From: Zygaena filipendulae
Taxonomy: Eukaryota; Arthropoda; Insecta; Lepidoptera; Zygaenidae
Reading direction: 5' to 3'
Assembly: GCA_907165275.2 (NCBI GenBank)
Contig: OU015675.1
Span: forward strand, 265,501 to 329,500
Length of the DNA stretch: 64,000 bases
Below, piece after piece: positions 13,031 to 23,100 of the stretch (positions within the stretch are counted from its first letter, which is position 1; the number at the start of each line of letters is the position of its first letter). The notes below the pieces were generated by a model that was given only the letters and a program-made list of their open reading frames with translations, did no database searches and was not told where the DNA came from. The translations under genes were made by a program, and so were the position numbers.

Positions 13031-15110
13031 CTGGAAGAACACACGCCGATCAGGGGCCGTAAATATTTCTATATTCCACCTGGAAGCCCAGAAAAAATCG
13101 CTTTATAGTGATAACGTCGCCCTTTGTTGGAGCTACTTAATCCTTTCTATTTTGTATTAGTTTTTAATCGTTTCCACTGATTGTTGTGCCCAATAAAGTG
13201 TTATTTTATTTTATTTCCAATCATCAATTACGTCACACGAATTTTATGGTTTTTCATCTCAACCCACATGTTTAATAGCCACCTTCTGGTGTGACACATT
13301 TTGCATACAGTTAATGTTTCGCGTTTCAATAATTTAAATGTTTTTATGTGACGTCACGACCCACGAAGCTTAAGGCACCTCCCACCCCTTGTCACACAAT
13401 GTCACACTTCGTCGATCAGTCCCCTTAACGTGTGTGGTAATTTATGGATGGCATAATCGTTATGGCACAATTTTTTTTTTAACAATCATTTTTGACCACC
13501 CTTGGATGCGTAGAAAAAGTTTATACGATCCATCAGGTCAAGTTCAAAATTAAAGTGTTGTTATCGTATAGGTACATATTAAATGCAAGAAGGTGGTCTA
13601 TCAAACTCACAGCGTCCATGTCGGACTCCATTTCAGCGAGTTTTTGATTCAGATCGTATTTGAGTCCCTGCATCAGGACGAAGTCTTTCTCCAATATGCC
13701 TTGGAGATCTGAAAATTTAGTAATTTTAGAATGTTCCTTATTTTAAAAAAGTAAAAAAAAACATGGCATGGTAATTTTGCATTAGTGGAACCACAACTTG
13801 TAAGTTACTTACCAGCATTCTTCAACAGCTGATCGAGTTCCAAGCTCGAGTCATCGGCGACAGGGGGCGCCGGGGGCGGGGGTGGGGGCGGGGGCGGCGC
13901 GAGGGAGTGTGCGGGCGGGGGCTGCGGCGGGGGCGGGAGAGAGGACGCTGGAATTAAGAAAAATATGATATACTTACATATAAAAATAAATTGTTTATTT
14001 GTTTGTTACGATTTCACATCTTAACGGCTCAACCGATCACCATGAAAATTATTACACGTTACCAGGGGTACACAGAAGGACATGGGTAATTTTTATCTCG
14101 GAATTCCCACGGGATCTCCGAATCTAGCGCGGGTGAAACCGCAGGCAACAGCTGGTATAGATATTAACCTCCATCATGATCAGTGAAAATCCGCATGGAA
14201 ATCCGTTGCTTAGTTTTAAAGATCTAAGCATACCGGACTGACAGACGGCGGGAAGTGATTTTGTTTTATACTATGTAGTTATGTATTAGGTTAACATAAA
14301 ACCAAAGAGCGTTACCCGGCTCGTACTGGGGGATGTCCCAGCCGCGGGGCAGGCGCGCGCGCAGGGTGTCCGCGGGGGGCGGCAGCGGCGCGCCGGGGGC
14401 GGCGGGGGCGGCGGGGGCGGACGGGGAGGGCGGGGGGCGCAGCAGCAGCCGGCACGCGTGGTCGCAGCACGACACCACCACCTCGGGCCGGGCGAAGCGG
14501 GTGTACTCGCTGGCCGACCGACAGACAGAGAAGAGAGAATGTACAATGTACATACTAATATTATTGTCAAAAATCGATATGCAATCTCTTTCCGGACACA
14601 AGCTAATAATAGCTTACTGTGAGATCAATTGGATTATTACAGTATACCTACTTATAATATACTAGCTACTACTACTTCCGGGAAAAGTACTCTACGTCCT
14701 TCTTTGTACCCCTGAGTTCTGGAGTTACCGCAAGAATTCCGGGATAAAAACTATCCTATCTTTTAAGTTGGACCATTTTATGAATGGTTACAAAATTTTA
14801 TCAAAATCCGTTCAGTAGTTTCGGAGTCCATCGCGGACAAACAACGTGACACGTGATTTATATATATTAGACTAGCTGTCCCCCGCGATTTCATCCGCGG
14901 TAATTTCGGAGTTCCCGCGGAGGTTGCGGGAAAAAAGTATACTCTATGTCCTTCAGTTCCCGAGGAAATTCCGGGATAAAAACTATCCTATCTTTTAAGT
15001 TGGGCCATATTATAAATGGTTGCAAAATTTTATCAAAATCCGTTCGGTAGTTTCGGAGTCCATCGCGGACAAACAACGTGACACGTGATTTATATATATT
15101 ATAAGATAGA

Positions 15111-15141
<31 letters not shown>

Positions 15142-18100
15142 AGATAAGATAAGATAAGATAAGATAAGATAAGATAAGATAAGATGAGATGAGATGAGAT
15201 GAGATGAGATGAGATGAGATGAGATGAGATGAGATGAGATGAGATGAGATGAGATGAGATGAGATGAGATGAGATGAGATGAGATGAGATGAGATGAGAT
15301 GAGATGAGATGAGATGAGATGAGATGAGATGAGATGAGATGAGATGAGATGAGATGAGATGAGATGAGATGAGATGAGATGAGATGAGATGAGATGAGAT
15401 GAGATGAGATGAGATGAGATGAGATGAGATGAGATGAGATGAGATGAGATGAGATGAGATGAGATGAGATGAGATGAGATGAGATGAGATGAGATGAGAT
15501 GAGATGAGATGAGATGAGATAAGATAAGATAAGATAAGATAAGATAAGATAAGATAAGATAAGATAAGATAAGATAAGATAAGATAAGATAAGATAAGAT
15601 AAGATAAGATAAGATAAGATAAGATAAGATAATTTATCAGTACCTGCTAAACATACAATATTATTATTCAAATCATGCAGAATAACCTATATAAACTTTG
15701 TGACGCTTGCCCTTTGACTCACAAATATCCCGTTCCCTGCTCATCCCGCTCCCCGCACCCCCCCGCCCCCCCCGGACAAACAACGTGACACGTGATTTAT
15801 ATATATTAGATAAAGATTTATAAATGCGAAAGCAACTCTGTCTGTCTGTTACGCTTTCACGCCTCAACCGATCATCATTTTATTTATTTATTTATTTATT
15901 TTTTTTTTTTAATACTTTACAACTATCTTTACAGTTAGGACTAATGCGATAGTGTAGCAAAATATGTTAAATATATAACATTTTGCATACCTGTTGTCAG
16001 GGTTGCAGAGAAGGACATAAGGTACTTTTATCCCGGAATTCCCGCGGGAAATTCGAAATTAACGCGGGAACAACTAATCACGGTTGTAACCATATTGACG
16101 AGACTTTCACTGAAAATTAACTGATGTTATAAAAAGTAAATTAGGCTACTTTGCAATTCCTGCAGGAATTCCGAAACTCACGCCGATGAAACCGCGGGGC
16201 ACAGCTAGTTTTTAATATTTGTAAATCAAATTCGTTCAACCAGTAACAAAGTCTGGTGTAAATGGAGTCAGCTCACAGTTCCTGTTCCATCCCCCTGGTC
16301 TGCCAGGTGTCGGGGCTGGCGTCCGGCTGCAGCACCAGCCCGCCCGTGCTGCCCTGGTACACGCACGACGGGCGGCGGGAGACTCTCTCCGGAGAGGCGG
16401 CTGAAGGCTCGTCATCTGTCACCTTCTGACGAGCTGGACCTTACAACATAGTAGGTACTACTCAACAGAACATCATGCAATACTTACTGTCCATACTGTT
16501 ATGAATGTGAAAGTGAGTTTGTTTGTTTGTTGCGCTTTCACGCCTTAACTGCTCAATTGATCACCATGAAATTTTGCATACACGTTGTCAGGGGTACAAA
16601 AAAGGATATAGGGTAGTTTTTATTCCAGAATCATTATGGGAACTCTAAAATTAACGTAAGTACCTGCATTACATTTTGCATTTTCAGAAAAGAAAAGAAT
16701 ATAGGGCACTCTTATCCCGGAATTCCCGCAGCATCTCCGAAAATATTGTGGGTGACAATGCGGAAATCTTTAGTACAAATATAAAAAGAAACAGCGAAAA
16801 CTTTTAACAAATTATGGTTGTCATTCGTCACAAATCTTACCAGGATGGATACAGTAAGTCCCAAACTCGACTTTTTTCCCCAGCACTCCCAGGAATGGGA
16901 ACTTAATCCTGATGGTCTGCAGCAGGCACTCCTCGTACATGTCCCAGATGTGCACCCACTGGTGAAGAGAGGAATTGGATGCTACAGATCCATCAGCAAG
17001 TTTGTACAGAATGTGAGGGTAAATGTTGTTTTTACGTCACAACTTACAACTAAGTGAACTATGAGATAAACCTTCACAATTTTACTATAATCAAGTTGAC
17101 GCAGTGATAACCATGCCTCTTCTGTTACCACTAATCAAGAGGTTCCGGGTACCGTGGGGTGCAGCTTGTGTGATGAACACAGACTTGAAAGAAAGAAAGT
17201 ATAATAATCAATGTTTACTCTTGATGCGGGAATCGATCACGCGATTTCTGGCGTAGCAGACGGGATCGTTAACCACTAGGCCATTGGTGTGGTCAAAATA
17301 AAAATCCTTATTTCGCACTTGTTTTTACAGCAAGATCGACGAATGGAAAGTGTTTAAAATAAAACTTCTCCTCTTTCTGTGCTATATAGCAAATATGACA
17401 AATATTTGTCACTTCAACAGAACGCACGCAATTACTGCAGAAGGCGAGAACGATCTCCTTGGCAGCGATACAGACGACGTCGAGCACCGCGGCCCCGCCG
17501 GGCGCCGCGAGGCTCGCGAACGGGACGGGCTGCGTCGTCTCCCACAGCCGCACCGCGCCGTCGCAGCTGCCGGTGACCAGCAGGTGGAGGGGCGACACCG
17601 CGTGGAAACACGTCACGCCCTGGGGCAAAGGGCCGGACAACGGGTTAAACGCAGGTAAACAAGCGACACACTCAAGAAAGAAGGCAAGAAAATACATTTA
17701 TTTCAGCACAACACACAAAAAAAAGAAACAAATTCATAAACCGTGTCTAATCTGAATTTGTATAGACATAATATCTCTTGCATGCTCTGCGAAAGGGTCT
17801 CCAACTCAGCATTATCTAAATGCAGGTACACCTATAGCACTGGTTTCCAGTTGGCAGCCCGTTGTTACGCACGGACGAGGGTAGCAAAAGATGAGAAAAG
17901 AAAAATTATGCCTATTCAAAAATATAAAATTAAATAAACTTAAAAAAAATATAATAGATAAATAACAGTAAAAATACGTGCTTCACTCTCCGTCACGACA
18001 TAGCGGCGAGCCTAGAGCTGGTAGTGGTGGAGGCTGTTTCTGCAGCAGTAGTGGAGAGTTCCATCGGTTCACTTGTATTGATTACCACGAGTATAACAAT

Positions 18101-21100
18101 AATATAGCCCTTCCGCTCACTCTCTGCACTTTGAACACGTAGTCCTGCAGCTTCCCGGGCACGTGTCTCGCTCGCACGCTGACCGTGGAGTCGTGCGAGC
18201 AGGACAGGATGATCTCTCCGTCTCGCATGTAGCAGACGCGCCGGACCGTCCTGGAGTGGACGCGGCGCCAGGTCGACGCGCTGCAGTAGGAAGTTGAAGG
18301 GACTGAAGACAGTTCCTGTGGAAAATGGATATTCAAACAACTAAATTTTTTTTTTACGTCACAGGGGGCAAACGGGCAAGTGGTAATCCTGATGGTAAGT
18401 GATTACCGCCGCTCATGGACATCTGCAACACCAGAAGGCGTGCAGGTGCGTTGCCGACCTAGAATGAGGATGGGACTTTTCTACAGACAGTTCTTTATCC
18501 ATAAACTATACGTATATAAAGACTTTTATTTCTCATAAAAAAAACAATATTCACTTAAAATGAGATACATAGTAAGACAAATATGGTATAACATGTTTAC
18601 AAAGCCTCTGCGGTGCTAGAATATTATAGATAAATGTGTATTAGGTATATTTTGTACATTTATGTGTCTTAAGTTGTTTATTATATATTATATTGATATA
18701 CGTATTTTTTCTGTTAAGACTTTAAAAGCACCACCAAGCGCACTGTCTGCAAATCTTGAGGGTTGACTGGCAGAAAATGCGACAGTGGAATTAAGTCCGC
18801 CTTTTGTACCATCTTGTGTAAAAAGTTTAAATAAATAAATAAACTAGGTAGCACAGGCGGAAGACAAGTCTAAGTCTTCAAGTAAATTGGAAGCTAGGAA
18901 GGATCGAGTTCCTTTTTTCGAAAAAACCAAGACCCTACCATCCAGAAGTAATAGTTGATGTGTTCCCCCGACTTCGTGGGAAACAATGAGACCCTGGGCT
19001 GGTGAAACTTCAGCCGGGTGAGGTCGCCCCGCTCCGTGCCGAATACCAGCTCGGAGCTACCCCCGCTCACCATCGAGGGGGAGTAGGCGAGACACTGGAA
19101 ACAGAGACCAAACACCATCAATGCACTTATCTTTATTCAGCATCACAGAAAATTAAAAATATGTGACAAAATTTCAAACTACAACATTCGCTTAAAAATT
19201 TTTGTGATGCCGAAATGGACACCGACTCAGTAAAGTCTTCTTTCTTTAGTAAATTGTTTTAACTACAATTATGGTATTACCATAAATGCGAAAGGAGTTT
19301 GTTTTGTTACCCATTAACTACTTAACTAATGATTATGAAATTTTTCATGCACGTTGACAGTGGTGCAGATGAGCAAAAGTATTTTATTATCGAAAATTTC
19401 GCAATTAATACGGGTGAAAATAACTGGCTCTTCAATTTATTTCCTACCGTTGACTTTTACGGATTGAAGCAACTGGTATGATTGACGCTGATACACAATC
19501 GAGATGTTCCGTGTTCGATTCCAGGTCGGAGCGTACTTTATGAGAAACACACTGAGTTTTCTTTTCTAGGCTGGGGATCATACAATAAATAGTGAATGTA
19601 GAGTTATTATTGGGCGTAAAAGGTAGAGTATCGTACTTTCGCACACCAAGCAGGTGAAGTGGGGGGCAAGAGTTTGATGTTAGCTAGTAATGACGGTTGT
19701 GACCGTGGGTATGTTGGGCAGGCCGGTGACGCAGTGCAGTGGGCTGTGGTTGAGCGTGGACGCGTCGTACACTGTGAGGCTGCGGTCCGACGCTGACAGA
19801 AGCAGGCATTGTACGTCCTGACACAGAAAATAATATAAGTACTATGTTTTCATATGATTTCTAAACTTTATTCTAAACTTTGCTATACGGGCTGGTGTAA
19901 GAGGTTGAGCGAGGGATTTACTGAAGCCCATGATATTTCATACTTGTAATTAAAAATACATACAAAGGTTATTATTTAAAAATTATTTCAAATAATATCC
20001 TGAATAAACAATAGTTATTTGTTCTACAGAATAGATAATAACTAATTTAAATACAACATGCGTTGATGTCTTTTCCTCCCACCTTTTCGTTCAAGAATAT
20101 AATGTTGAATGAAAATAAATAGGTAGGATTAAAATTAGTATGTAAATATACGTGTTAGACTTTAAGCATAATTAGATAATTATGAAGTTTCAGCTTAGCC
20201 AGGTGATTTAATAACGATTACATTTTAAAATACTGTAATTGGATTTAAAATTTATTTAATTTAATAAATAAATATACTTCAGAATACTCACACTAAGATA
20301 AATAGCGTCAGTTATCCAGCAATTTTTCACTCTGCGACGTACTCCTGTTCTGTGATAGAACACCTGAAAAATATGCAACACAATATGTAATTCAGCTAAT
20401 CTTCCCCTTATTTATAATTCTACTTAGCTTATAGCAAAACTTATGTTCAAGATTTTTAGTTTTTTTTTTTTAGTTTTTCATGCTTTTTATTTGATATATC
20501 ATAATTAGCTACTCCCTGTGGTTATACCCGCGGTAGTTTCGGAATTCTCGCAGAAATTCTGGGATAAAAAGTTAAAAACACTCAATGTCTTGCTTGTCCC
20601 CTGAAAACGAGTAGATAATAATTATGCACAATTTGAAAGCGTGAAAGCGTAACATACAAAAAAAGTAATACATATTTTCATTTATATTATTAAATAAGAT
20701 CATTATTATTTACTTCATAGGATTTCAGCAGTGTGAGGTCTCCGCTGTAAATCCCGACCCGCCCGCCCTTGGACACCGCCGCGTAGCAGAATGAGTCCGC
20801 CTTCTCTATGTCGACCATTTTCACTATCGTTTCTCGCTGAAAAAAGAAATAGCAATCTGTATTAATGTCGCAGTCAAATTGTTTAACTCGCCCGTTTTGC
20901 AAACGGTCGGCATTAATACAAAAGCCAGAAAATGATTTGTAGCACAGATACCTAATGTAATACTATACTAGTGTTGTAGTGAGTTCTCGTGCGCCGAAAT
21001 CGGTACTATTTTACTTAGTTGGGTCACAGTTAAAACCTAATACAGTTCAGGTACCTACCTACTTATAGCTGATTTTGTAATTATTTATGTTTAACTGCGA

Positions 21101-22512
21101 TAGACACTTAAAAAACCGATCGTATCGTTTTAAAAAAAAAAACACACACACACACAGTGCACCTCTAACTCTGGACGAAAACTTTATCGTCTCTGGTAAA
21201 ATATCGATAGGAAGCCACGGTAATCATCACGTTGTATGTTGCTTCACCTGACAATGCCGGAGTCGCAGGGGCGCGCCCGCCGCGGCCGGCGCCCAGCCCT
21301 CGGCCCGCGAGCGCGTGCGGCGCGCGCCCGCCGCCGCCAGCCGCGCCACCAGCTGCCGCCAGCGCACGCGCCCGCGCCCGAGCGGGTCCAGCAGCTGGAA
21401 CAGCTGGCGGGCGTGCGCCGTGTACTTGCGGCCCTCTGGGGATTTGAGGCAGGTTATTTTTATTTATTTTCAGTCCTCCTCCGGCCGGAAAACGTCAACT
21501 TTCGGCCCACTGCACTAAACGAAGTTGTCGATCTGAAAAGCCTCAGATCATATTATGCAATTGTCAGCCGAGGCGAATTTTTTAGGTACTTTACTGCCCT
21601 ATAGGCAGGCATGTAATATACTACTTACTATATTAATTACCTTCACTCGGGTACATTTCAGAGTTCCGATGGGAATTTCGGAATAAAAAAATATACTCTA
21701 TAACCTTCTTTGTACCCCTAACGACGTGCATGCAAAATTTCATGAAAATAATTTTAGTAGTTAAAGTGTGAAAGCATAACAAATAAACCTACTTACATTC
21801 GCATTTAATATTAGAATGTTCAAACTTGACGTTGGAATTGAAGGTTTTTCAGTCTGATAATGATCTAACCAAAGATATTTTCGAGCGCAGCCACAAACCC
21901 GCGCTCGTGCAGCCACAGCGCGTCGCGCGTGGCGGAGACGGTAGCGGACGCGGAGGCGGAAGCGGGCGCCGCGAACTCGATGCCTTCCTCCGCGGCGGCC
22001 GCTCGCATCACCTCCTCGACCCTCCTGCAATAGTGATCACTTGGAACTGACTTTAAGGTAGTAAAACTAACGTAGTGGCGATCCTTGAGGAAAACCTATG
22101 TCCAGCAGTGGGCGTTTTTCGGCTGATATGATATTGATTTTGATGAGTAATTATACAGGTGTACCTGTCAATATCGCCGTCATGGTTTTTCTCTTTAGCC
22201 TTTTGGAAGCATCTCCTCAGCTTGCTGAGTACCGCCGGTGTCATCTTGCCCATCAGCTCAACAGCCAAGCTTTCGTCTTCATCCTCGCTATAAAAATTCA
22301 CTACTCTTAATATATCCTTACCTATGCAACAAAGAATCCTATAAGTACATAATATTATTACCCCTTTACCTAGCGAGGAATGGTACAAAAAACAAAAAAG
22401 CATGGCTATCTCACCAAGACAAACTTTCATTTGATGCGCTCCTCACAGAATAACTCTTCTCGAATATCTCTGAACATTCCTCGTTTAGAGACTTCTGTGA
22501 TTTTATAGACAT
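12905..22512 (-). CDS. EF-hand and WD40-repeat protein, WDR49/WDR64/WDY-like, 16 coding exons, 747 aa
   Basis: Spliced from 16 exons: 22415-22512, 22165-22287, 21870-22024, 21248-21435, 20714-20836, 20292-20363, 19704-19817, 18939-19094, 18121-18315, 17428-17619, 16841-16958, 16277-16433, 14316-14509, 13813-13947, 13611-13708, 12905-13030. The total is 2244 bp with no internal stop, and all phases match. Two degenerate EF-hand loops (about residues 65-76 and 142-153) come first, then WD40 blades (for example GSCDGAVRLW at 425-434 and VHIWD at 474-478). A conserved-looking KFPFLGVLGKK segment, Pro-rich stretches and a short charged, probably coiled-coil tail follow. EF-hand plus WD40 is the hallmark of the WDR49/WDR64 and fly WDY family, a probable scaffold often linked to testis or cilia; that role is inferred. 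Members I know are near 1000 residues, so this one is short or lacks exons. The start is the first ATG of an exon whose phase fits; an in-frame ATG at 22674 is possible but its extension looks non-coding. Confidence 0.85.
13611..13708 (-). CDS. WD-repeat gene exon 15, helical tail
   Basis: Encodes LQGILEKDFVLMQGLKYDLN and QKLAEMESDMDA, a charged heptad-like helix that could form a coiled coil. Acceptor AATTTTCAG, donor CGCT/GTGAGT. Confidence 0.85.
13813..13947 (-). CDS. WD-repeat gene exon 14, polyproline
   Basis: Encodes SSLPPPPQPPPAHSLA, a run of nine prolines, then DDSSLELDQLLKNA. Polyproline of this type could bind SH3, WW or profilin domains (inference). Donor GCTG/GTAAGT is close to consensus. 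Confidence 0.82.
13982..14155 (+). mobile_element. Helitron-like variant A, 5'-truncated
   Basis: tttgtttgttacgatttcac to accgcaggcaacagctgg. Lies between exons 13 and 14 of the WD-repeat gene. Confidence 0.65.
14159..14279 (-). mobile_element. Helitron-like variant B, CTAG end missing
   Basis: aacctccatcatgatcagtg to ttgttttatactatgtagtt, directly next to the previous copy. Confidence 0.55.
14316..14509 (-). CDS. WD-repeat gene exon 13, Pro/Ala-rich
   Basis: Encodes EYTRFARPEVVVSCCDHACR, then a Pro/Ala-rich low-complexity run, and ends GWDIPQYEP. Very high GC. The opposite strand also reads open here, but only as a by-product of composition. Confidence 0.82.
14662..14871 (-). mobile_element. 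Helitron-like variant D with damaged CTAG end
   Basis: ctagctactactacttccgg lacks the GC hairpin; the rest (gttggaccattttatgaatgg to tatatatattaga) matches its downstream neighbour. Confidence 0.6.
14872..15102 (-). mobile_element. Helitron-like variant D, complete
   Basis: ctagctgtcccccgcgattt to gtgatttatatatattat. Its far end runs straight into the AAGAT/GAGAT array. Confidence 0.7.
15116..15630 (+). repeat. Compound pentamer array (AAGAT)14-(GAGAT)67-(AAGAT)22
   Basis: A perfect 5-bp tandem array with two sharp unit changes: AAGAT 15116-15185, GAGAT 15186-15520, AAGAT 15521-15630. I see no imperfect units within the blocks. Lies in an intron of the WD-repeat gene. Confidence 0.97.
15773..15811 (-). 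repeat. Detached variant D end fragment
   Basis: ggacaaacaacgtgacacgt to tatatatattaga duplicates 15068-15101, so the pentamer array lies between two copies of the same Helitron-like end. Confidence 0.65.
15813..16079 (+). mobile_element. Helitron-like variant A split by a T-rich insert
   Basis: atttataaatgcgaaagc to aacgcgggaacaactaat. About 15888-15978 is an (ATTT)n/T-rich insert that breaks the sequence at atcatca. Confidence 0.6.
16141..16207 (+). mobile_element. Helitron-like 3' end fragment with intact CTAG
   Basis: ttcctgcaggaattccgaaa to ccgcggggcacagctag. Confidence 0.6.
16277..16433 (-). CDS. WD-repeat gene exon 12
   Basis: Encodes ARQKVTDDEPSAASPERVSR, then CVYQGSTGGLVLQPD. The acceptor at GGTCCAG keeps the frame. 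A second AG eight bases downstream would put the frame out and was rejected. Donor AACT/GTGAGC. Confidence 0.82.
16496..16768 (+). mobile_element. Two overlapping Helitron-like variant A remnants
   Basis: 16496-16655 and 16671-16768 each contain the "tagggtac...cccggaattcccg" block, so one copy seems partly duplicated or inserted into another. No CTAG end is preserved. Confidence 0.5.
16841..16958 (-). CDS. WD-repeat gene exon 11
   Basis: Starts WVHIWDMYEECLLQTIRIKF and continues PFLGVLGKKVEFGTYCIHP, completing a blade (HIWD) and entering a conserved-looking linker. Acceptor CTCTTCACCAG, donor CCTG/GTAAGA, ending in phase 1. Confidence 0.88.
17112..17195 (+). repeat. tRNA-derived SINE fragment
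   Basis: accatgcctcttctgttacc, aatcaagaggttccgggtac and cttgtgtgatgaacacaga match the SINE at 38679-38813, here in the opposite orientation and without the 3' body. Lies in an intron of the WD-repeat gene. Confidence 0.65.
17226..17296 (-). repeat. tRNA-like SINE head
   Basis: Minus strand contains GGCCTAGTGGTTAACG (A-box-like) and GATCGATTCCCG (B-box-like), about 35 bp apart. A degraded Pol III head, not a working tRNA. Confidence 0.55.
17428..17619 (-). CDS. WD-repeat gene exon 10, best WD40 blade
   Basis: 64 codons. GVTCFHAVSPLHLLVTGSCD followed by GAVRLWE is a canonical WD40 blade with the S/T-G and LW positions intact. It ends AFCSNC in phase 0 before donor GTGCGT. Confidence 0.9.
18121..18315 (-). 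CDS. WD-repeat gene exon 9
   Basis: 65 codons in phase 0 on both sides. The segment TVRRVCYMRDGEIILSCSHD is followed by STVSVRARH, a WD40 blade in which the terminal W-D has diverged. It ends VFKVQR, which joins GVTCF of the next exon. Confidence 0.88.
18356..18480 (+). repeat. Lepidopteran interspersed repeat (SINE-like)
   Basis: gggcaagtggtaatcctgat, gtgattaccgccgctcatgg and aacaccagaaggcgtgcagg are hallmarks of a common short repeat. In an intron of the WD-repeat gene. Confidence 0.6.
18740..18842 (+). repeat. Non-LTR retrotransposon 3' end
   Basis: gggttgactggcagaaaatg, attaagtccgccttttgta, then aagtttaaataaataaat as the tail. This matches the 3' UTR of a common lepidopteran LINE family. 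Confidence 0.6.
18939..19094 (-). CDS. WD-repeat gene exon 8
   Basis: Encodes CLAYSPSMVSGGSSELVFG, a WD-blade strand, then TERGDLTRLKF and GEHINYYFWM. Acceptor TTTCCAG, donor GATG/GTAGGG, phase 0 at both ends. Confidence 0.85.
19272..19432 (+). mobile_element. Diverged Helitron-like copy
   Basis: taccataaatgcgaaaggag to tacgggtgaaaataactgg; heavily mutated, so probably old. Confidence 0.5.
19704..19817 (-). CDS. WD-repeat gene exon 7, weak donor
   Basis: Encodes DVQCLLLSASDRSLTVYD and ends LPNIPT. The donor ACG/GTCACA is poor. I chose it because it gives NIPT-CLAYS across the junction in phase 0; a second weak GT nine bases downstream would add Val-Thr-Thr. Confidence 0.75.
20292..20363 (-). 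CDS. WD-repeat gene exon 6 (24 aa micro-exon)
   Basis: Encodes VFYHRTGVRRRVKNCW then ITDAIYLS. It is too short to stand out as an ORF; it is supported by clean acceptor (TTTTTCAG) and donor (GTGAGT) sites and by matching phase 0 on both sides. Confidence 0.8.
20506..20668 (-). mobile_element. Helitron-like variant A, degraded
   Basis: tacccgcggtagtttcggaa to aaagcgtgaaagcgtaacat; the CTAG end has decayed to AGCTAC. Confidence 0.55.
20714..20836 (-). CDS. WD-repeat gene exon 5, start of WD40 region
   Basis: Encodes RETIVKMVDIEKADSF and SKGGRVGIYS, the first beta-propeller strands (a blade with IYS in place of LWD). Phase 0 at both ends. Confidence 0.85.
21248..21435 (-). CDS. WD-repeat gene exon 4, second EF-hand-like loop
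   Basis: Encodes GRKYTAHARQLFQLLD followed by PLGRGRVRWRQL, a degenerate EF-hand loop at about residues 142-153 that keeps the central Gly and a hydrophobic position 8 but lacks most acidic ligands. The exon is strongly GC-rich compared with its introns. Donor TCAG/GTGAAG. Confidence 0.85.
21640..21818 (-). mobile_element. Helitron-like variant A, degraded
   Basis: cagagttccgatgggaattt to cattcgcatttaatattaga. The CTAG end is lost and the TC end survives in part. Confidence 0.6.
21870..22024 (-). CDS. WD-repeat gene exon 3
   Basis: Encodes RVEEVMRAAAAEEGIEF, a low-complexity Ala/Ser stretch, then TRDALWLHERGFVAALENIF. This connects the two EF-hand-like segments. Acceptor ATTGCAG, donor TTTG/GTTAGA. 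Confidence 0.85.
22072..22140 (+). repeat. RTE-like LINE 3' end
   Basis: gaaaacctatgtccagcagt gggc and ttcggctgatatgatattga are the typical 3' terminus of lepidopteran RTE elements. Between exons 2 and 3 of the WD-repeat gene. Confidence 0.6.
22165..22287 (-). CDS. WD-repeat gene exon 2, first EF-hand-like loop
   Basis: Encodes an acidic stretch (EDEDE), then a helix and the loop EKNHDGDIDRRV at about residues 65-76. Loop positions 1, 3, 5, 6 and 8 fit an EF-hand but position 12 is Val rather than Glu, so calcium binding is doubtful. Acceptor TTTTATAG, donor ACAG/GTACAC. Confidence 0.85.
22415..22512 (-). CDS. WD-repeat gene coding exon 1 (start codon)
   Basis: Begins with ATG at 22512 (MSIKSQKSLNEEC) and ends TCTTG before a GTGAGA donor. 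Phase 2 joins the C of the next exon to make Cys33. The region is Ser/Glu-rich and probably disordered. Confidence 0.65.
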
Positions 22513-23100
22513 AATTATTACTGTTACAACTCGATAAATAATGGTAGGTATATGAGCAGCGAAGTAGATTGTTGGTTCAATATCGTTAATTAATTGTTGG
22601 TAGCAACAACGTTTATAAAAACAGAGACATCTACAGGGGAAGAGCGTAACTTTTAAAATAACAGCCGCTTGCATTTTTTTTCATATGTTTATTTTTATGA
22701 GTATTAATGGTTGTTGATATTTGACCGTGACACAAATAATATAATACTCTACTACTGTGCGCAATAAACTGGCCAAATTCGTAAGTAAAGGCATTAAAAC
22801 TGCAAAATTATCTATTTTAACTACAGAGCCATCTAGTAAACAGTATGTAAACTAGTTATAGTCATTTTAACTTTGATGTGGCCTTGATCGTTTTAGTTTG
22901 ACTACTTGATAACAGATGACAGAACCGTCAGTCAAGTTGAAGTCGAGACACGAGAATAATCGAGCTCTCATCTAATTAGCTAACATCTCCAATGCTGGAT
23001 GAAGGCAAAAAACGAAATATAAGAACTCATTAATATATTCCGTATTATGTTTGGTGGCGCCAGTAAACGTTTATTTGTGTTTTTTATTTATTATTTTTAA

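Noticed and set aside
14286..14665. Plus- and minus-strand ORFs opposite or alongside exon 13 of the WD-repeat gene
   Set aside because: GC-rich exon leaves all frames open; only the minus frame that joins exons 12 and 14 in phase is coding.
15099..15671. 190-codon minus-strand ORF with an L-I-S-S-H repeat
   Set aside because: It is simply the AAGAT/GAGAT array read in one frame; any multiple-of-five array without stops gives this. No start context or unique sequence.
17350..17755. Three overlapping plus-strand ORFs
   Set aside because: Shadows of exon 10, which has clear WD40 signature and splice sites on the minus strand.
21232..21604. Arg/Ala/Pro-rich plus-strand ORFs
   Set aside because: Composition by-product of exon 4 of the WD-repeat gene on the other strand.
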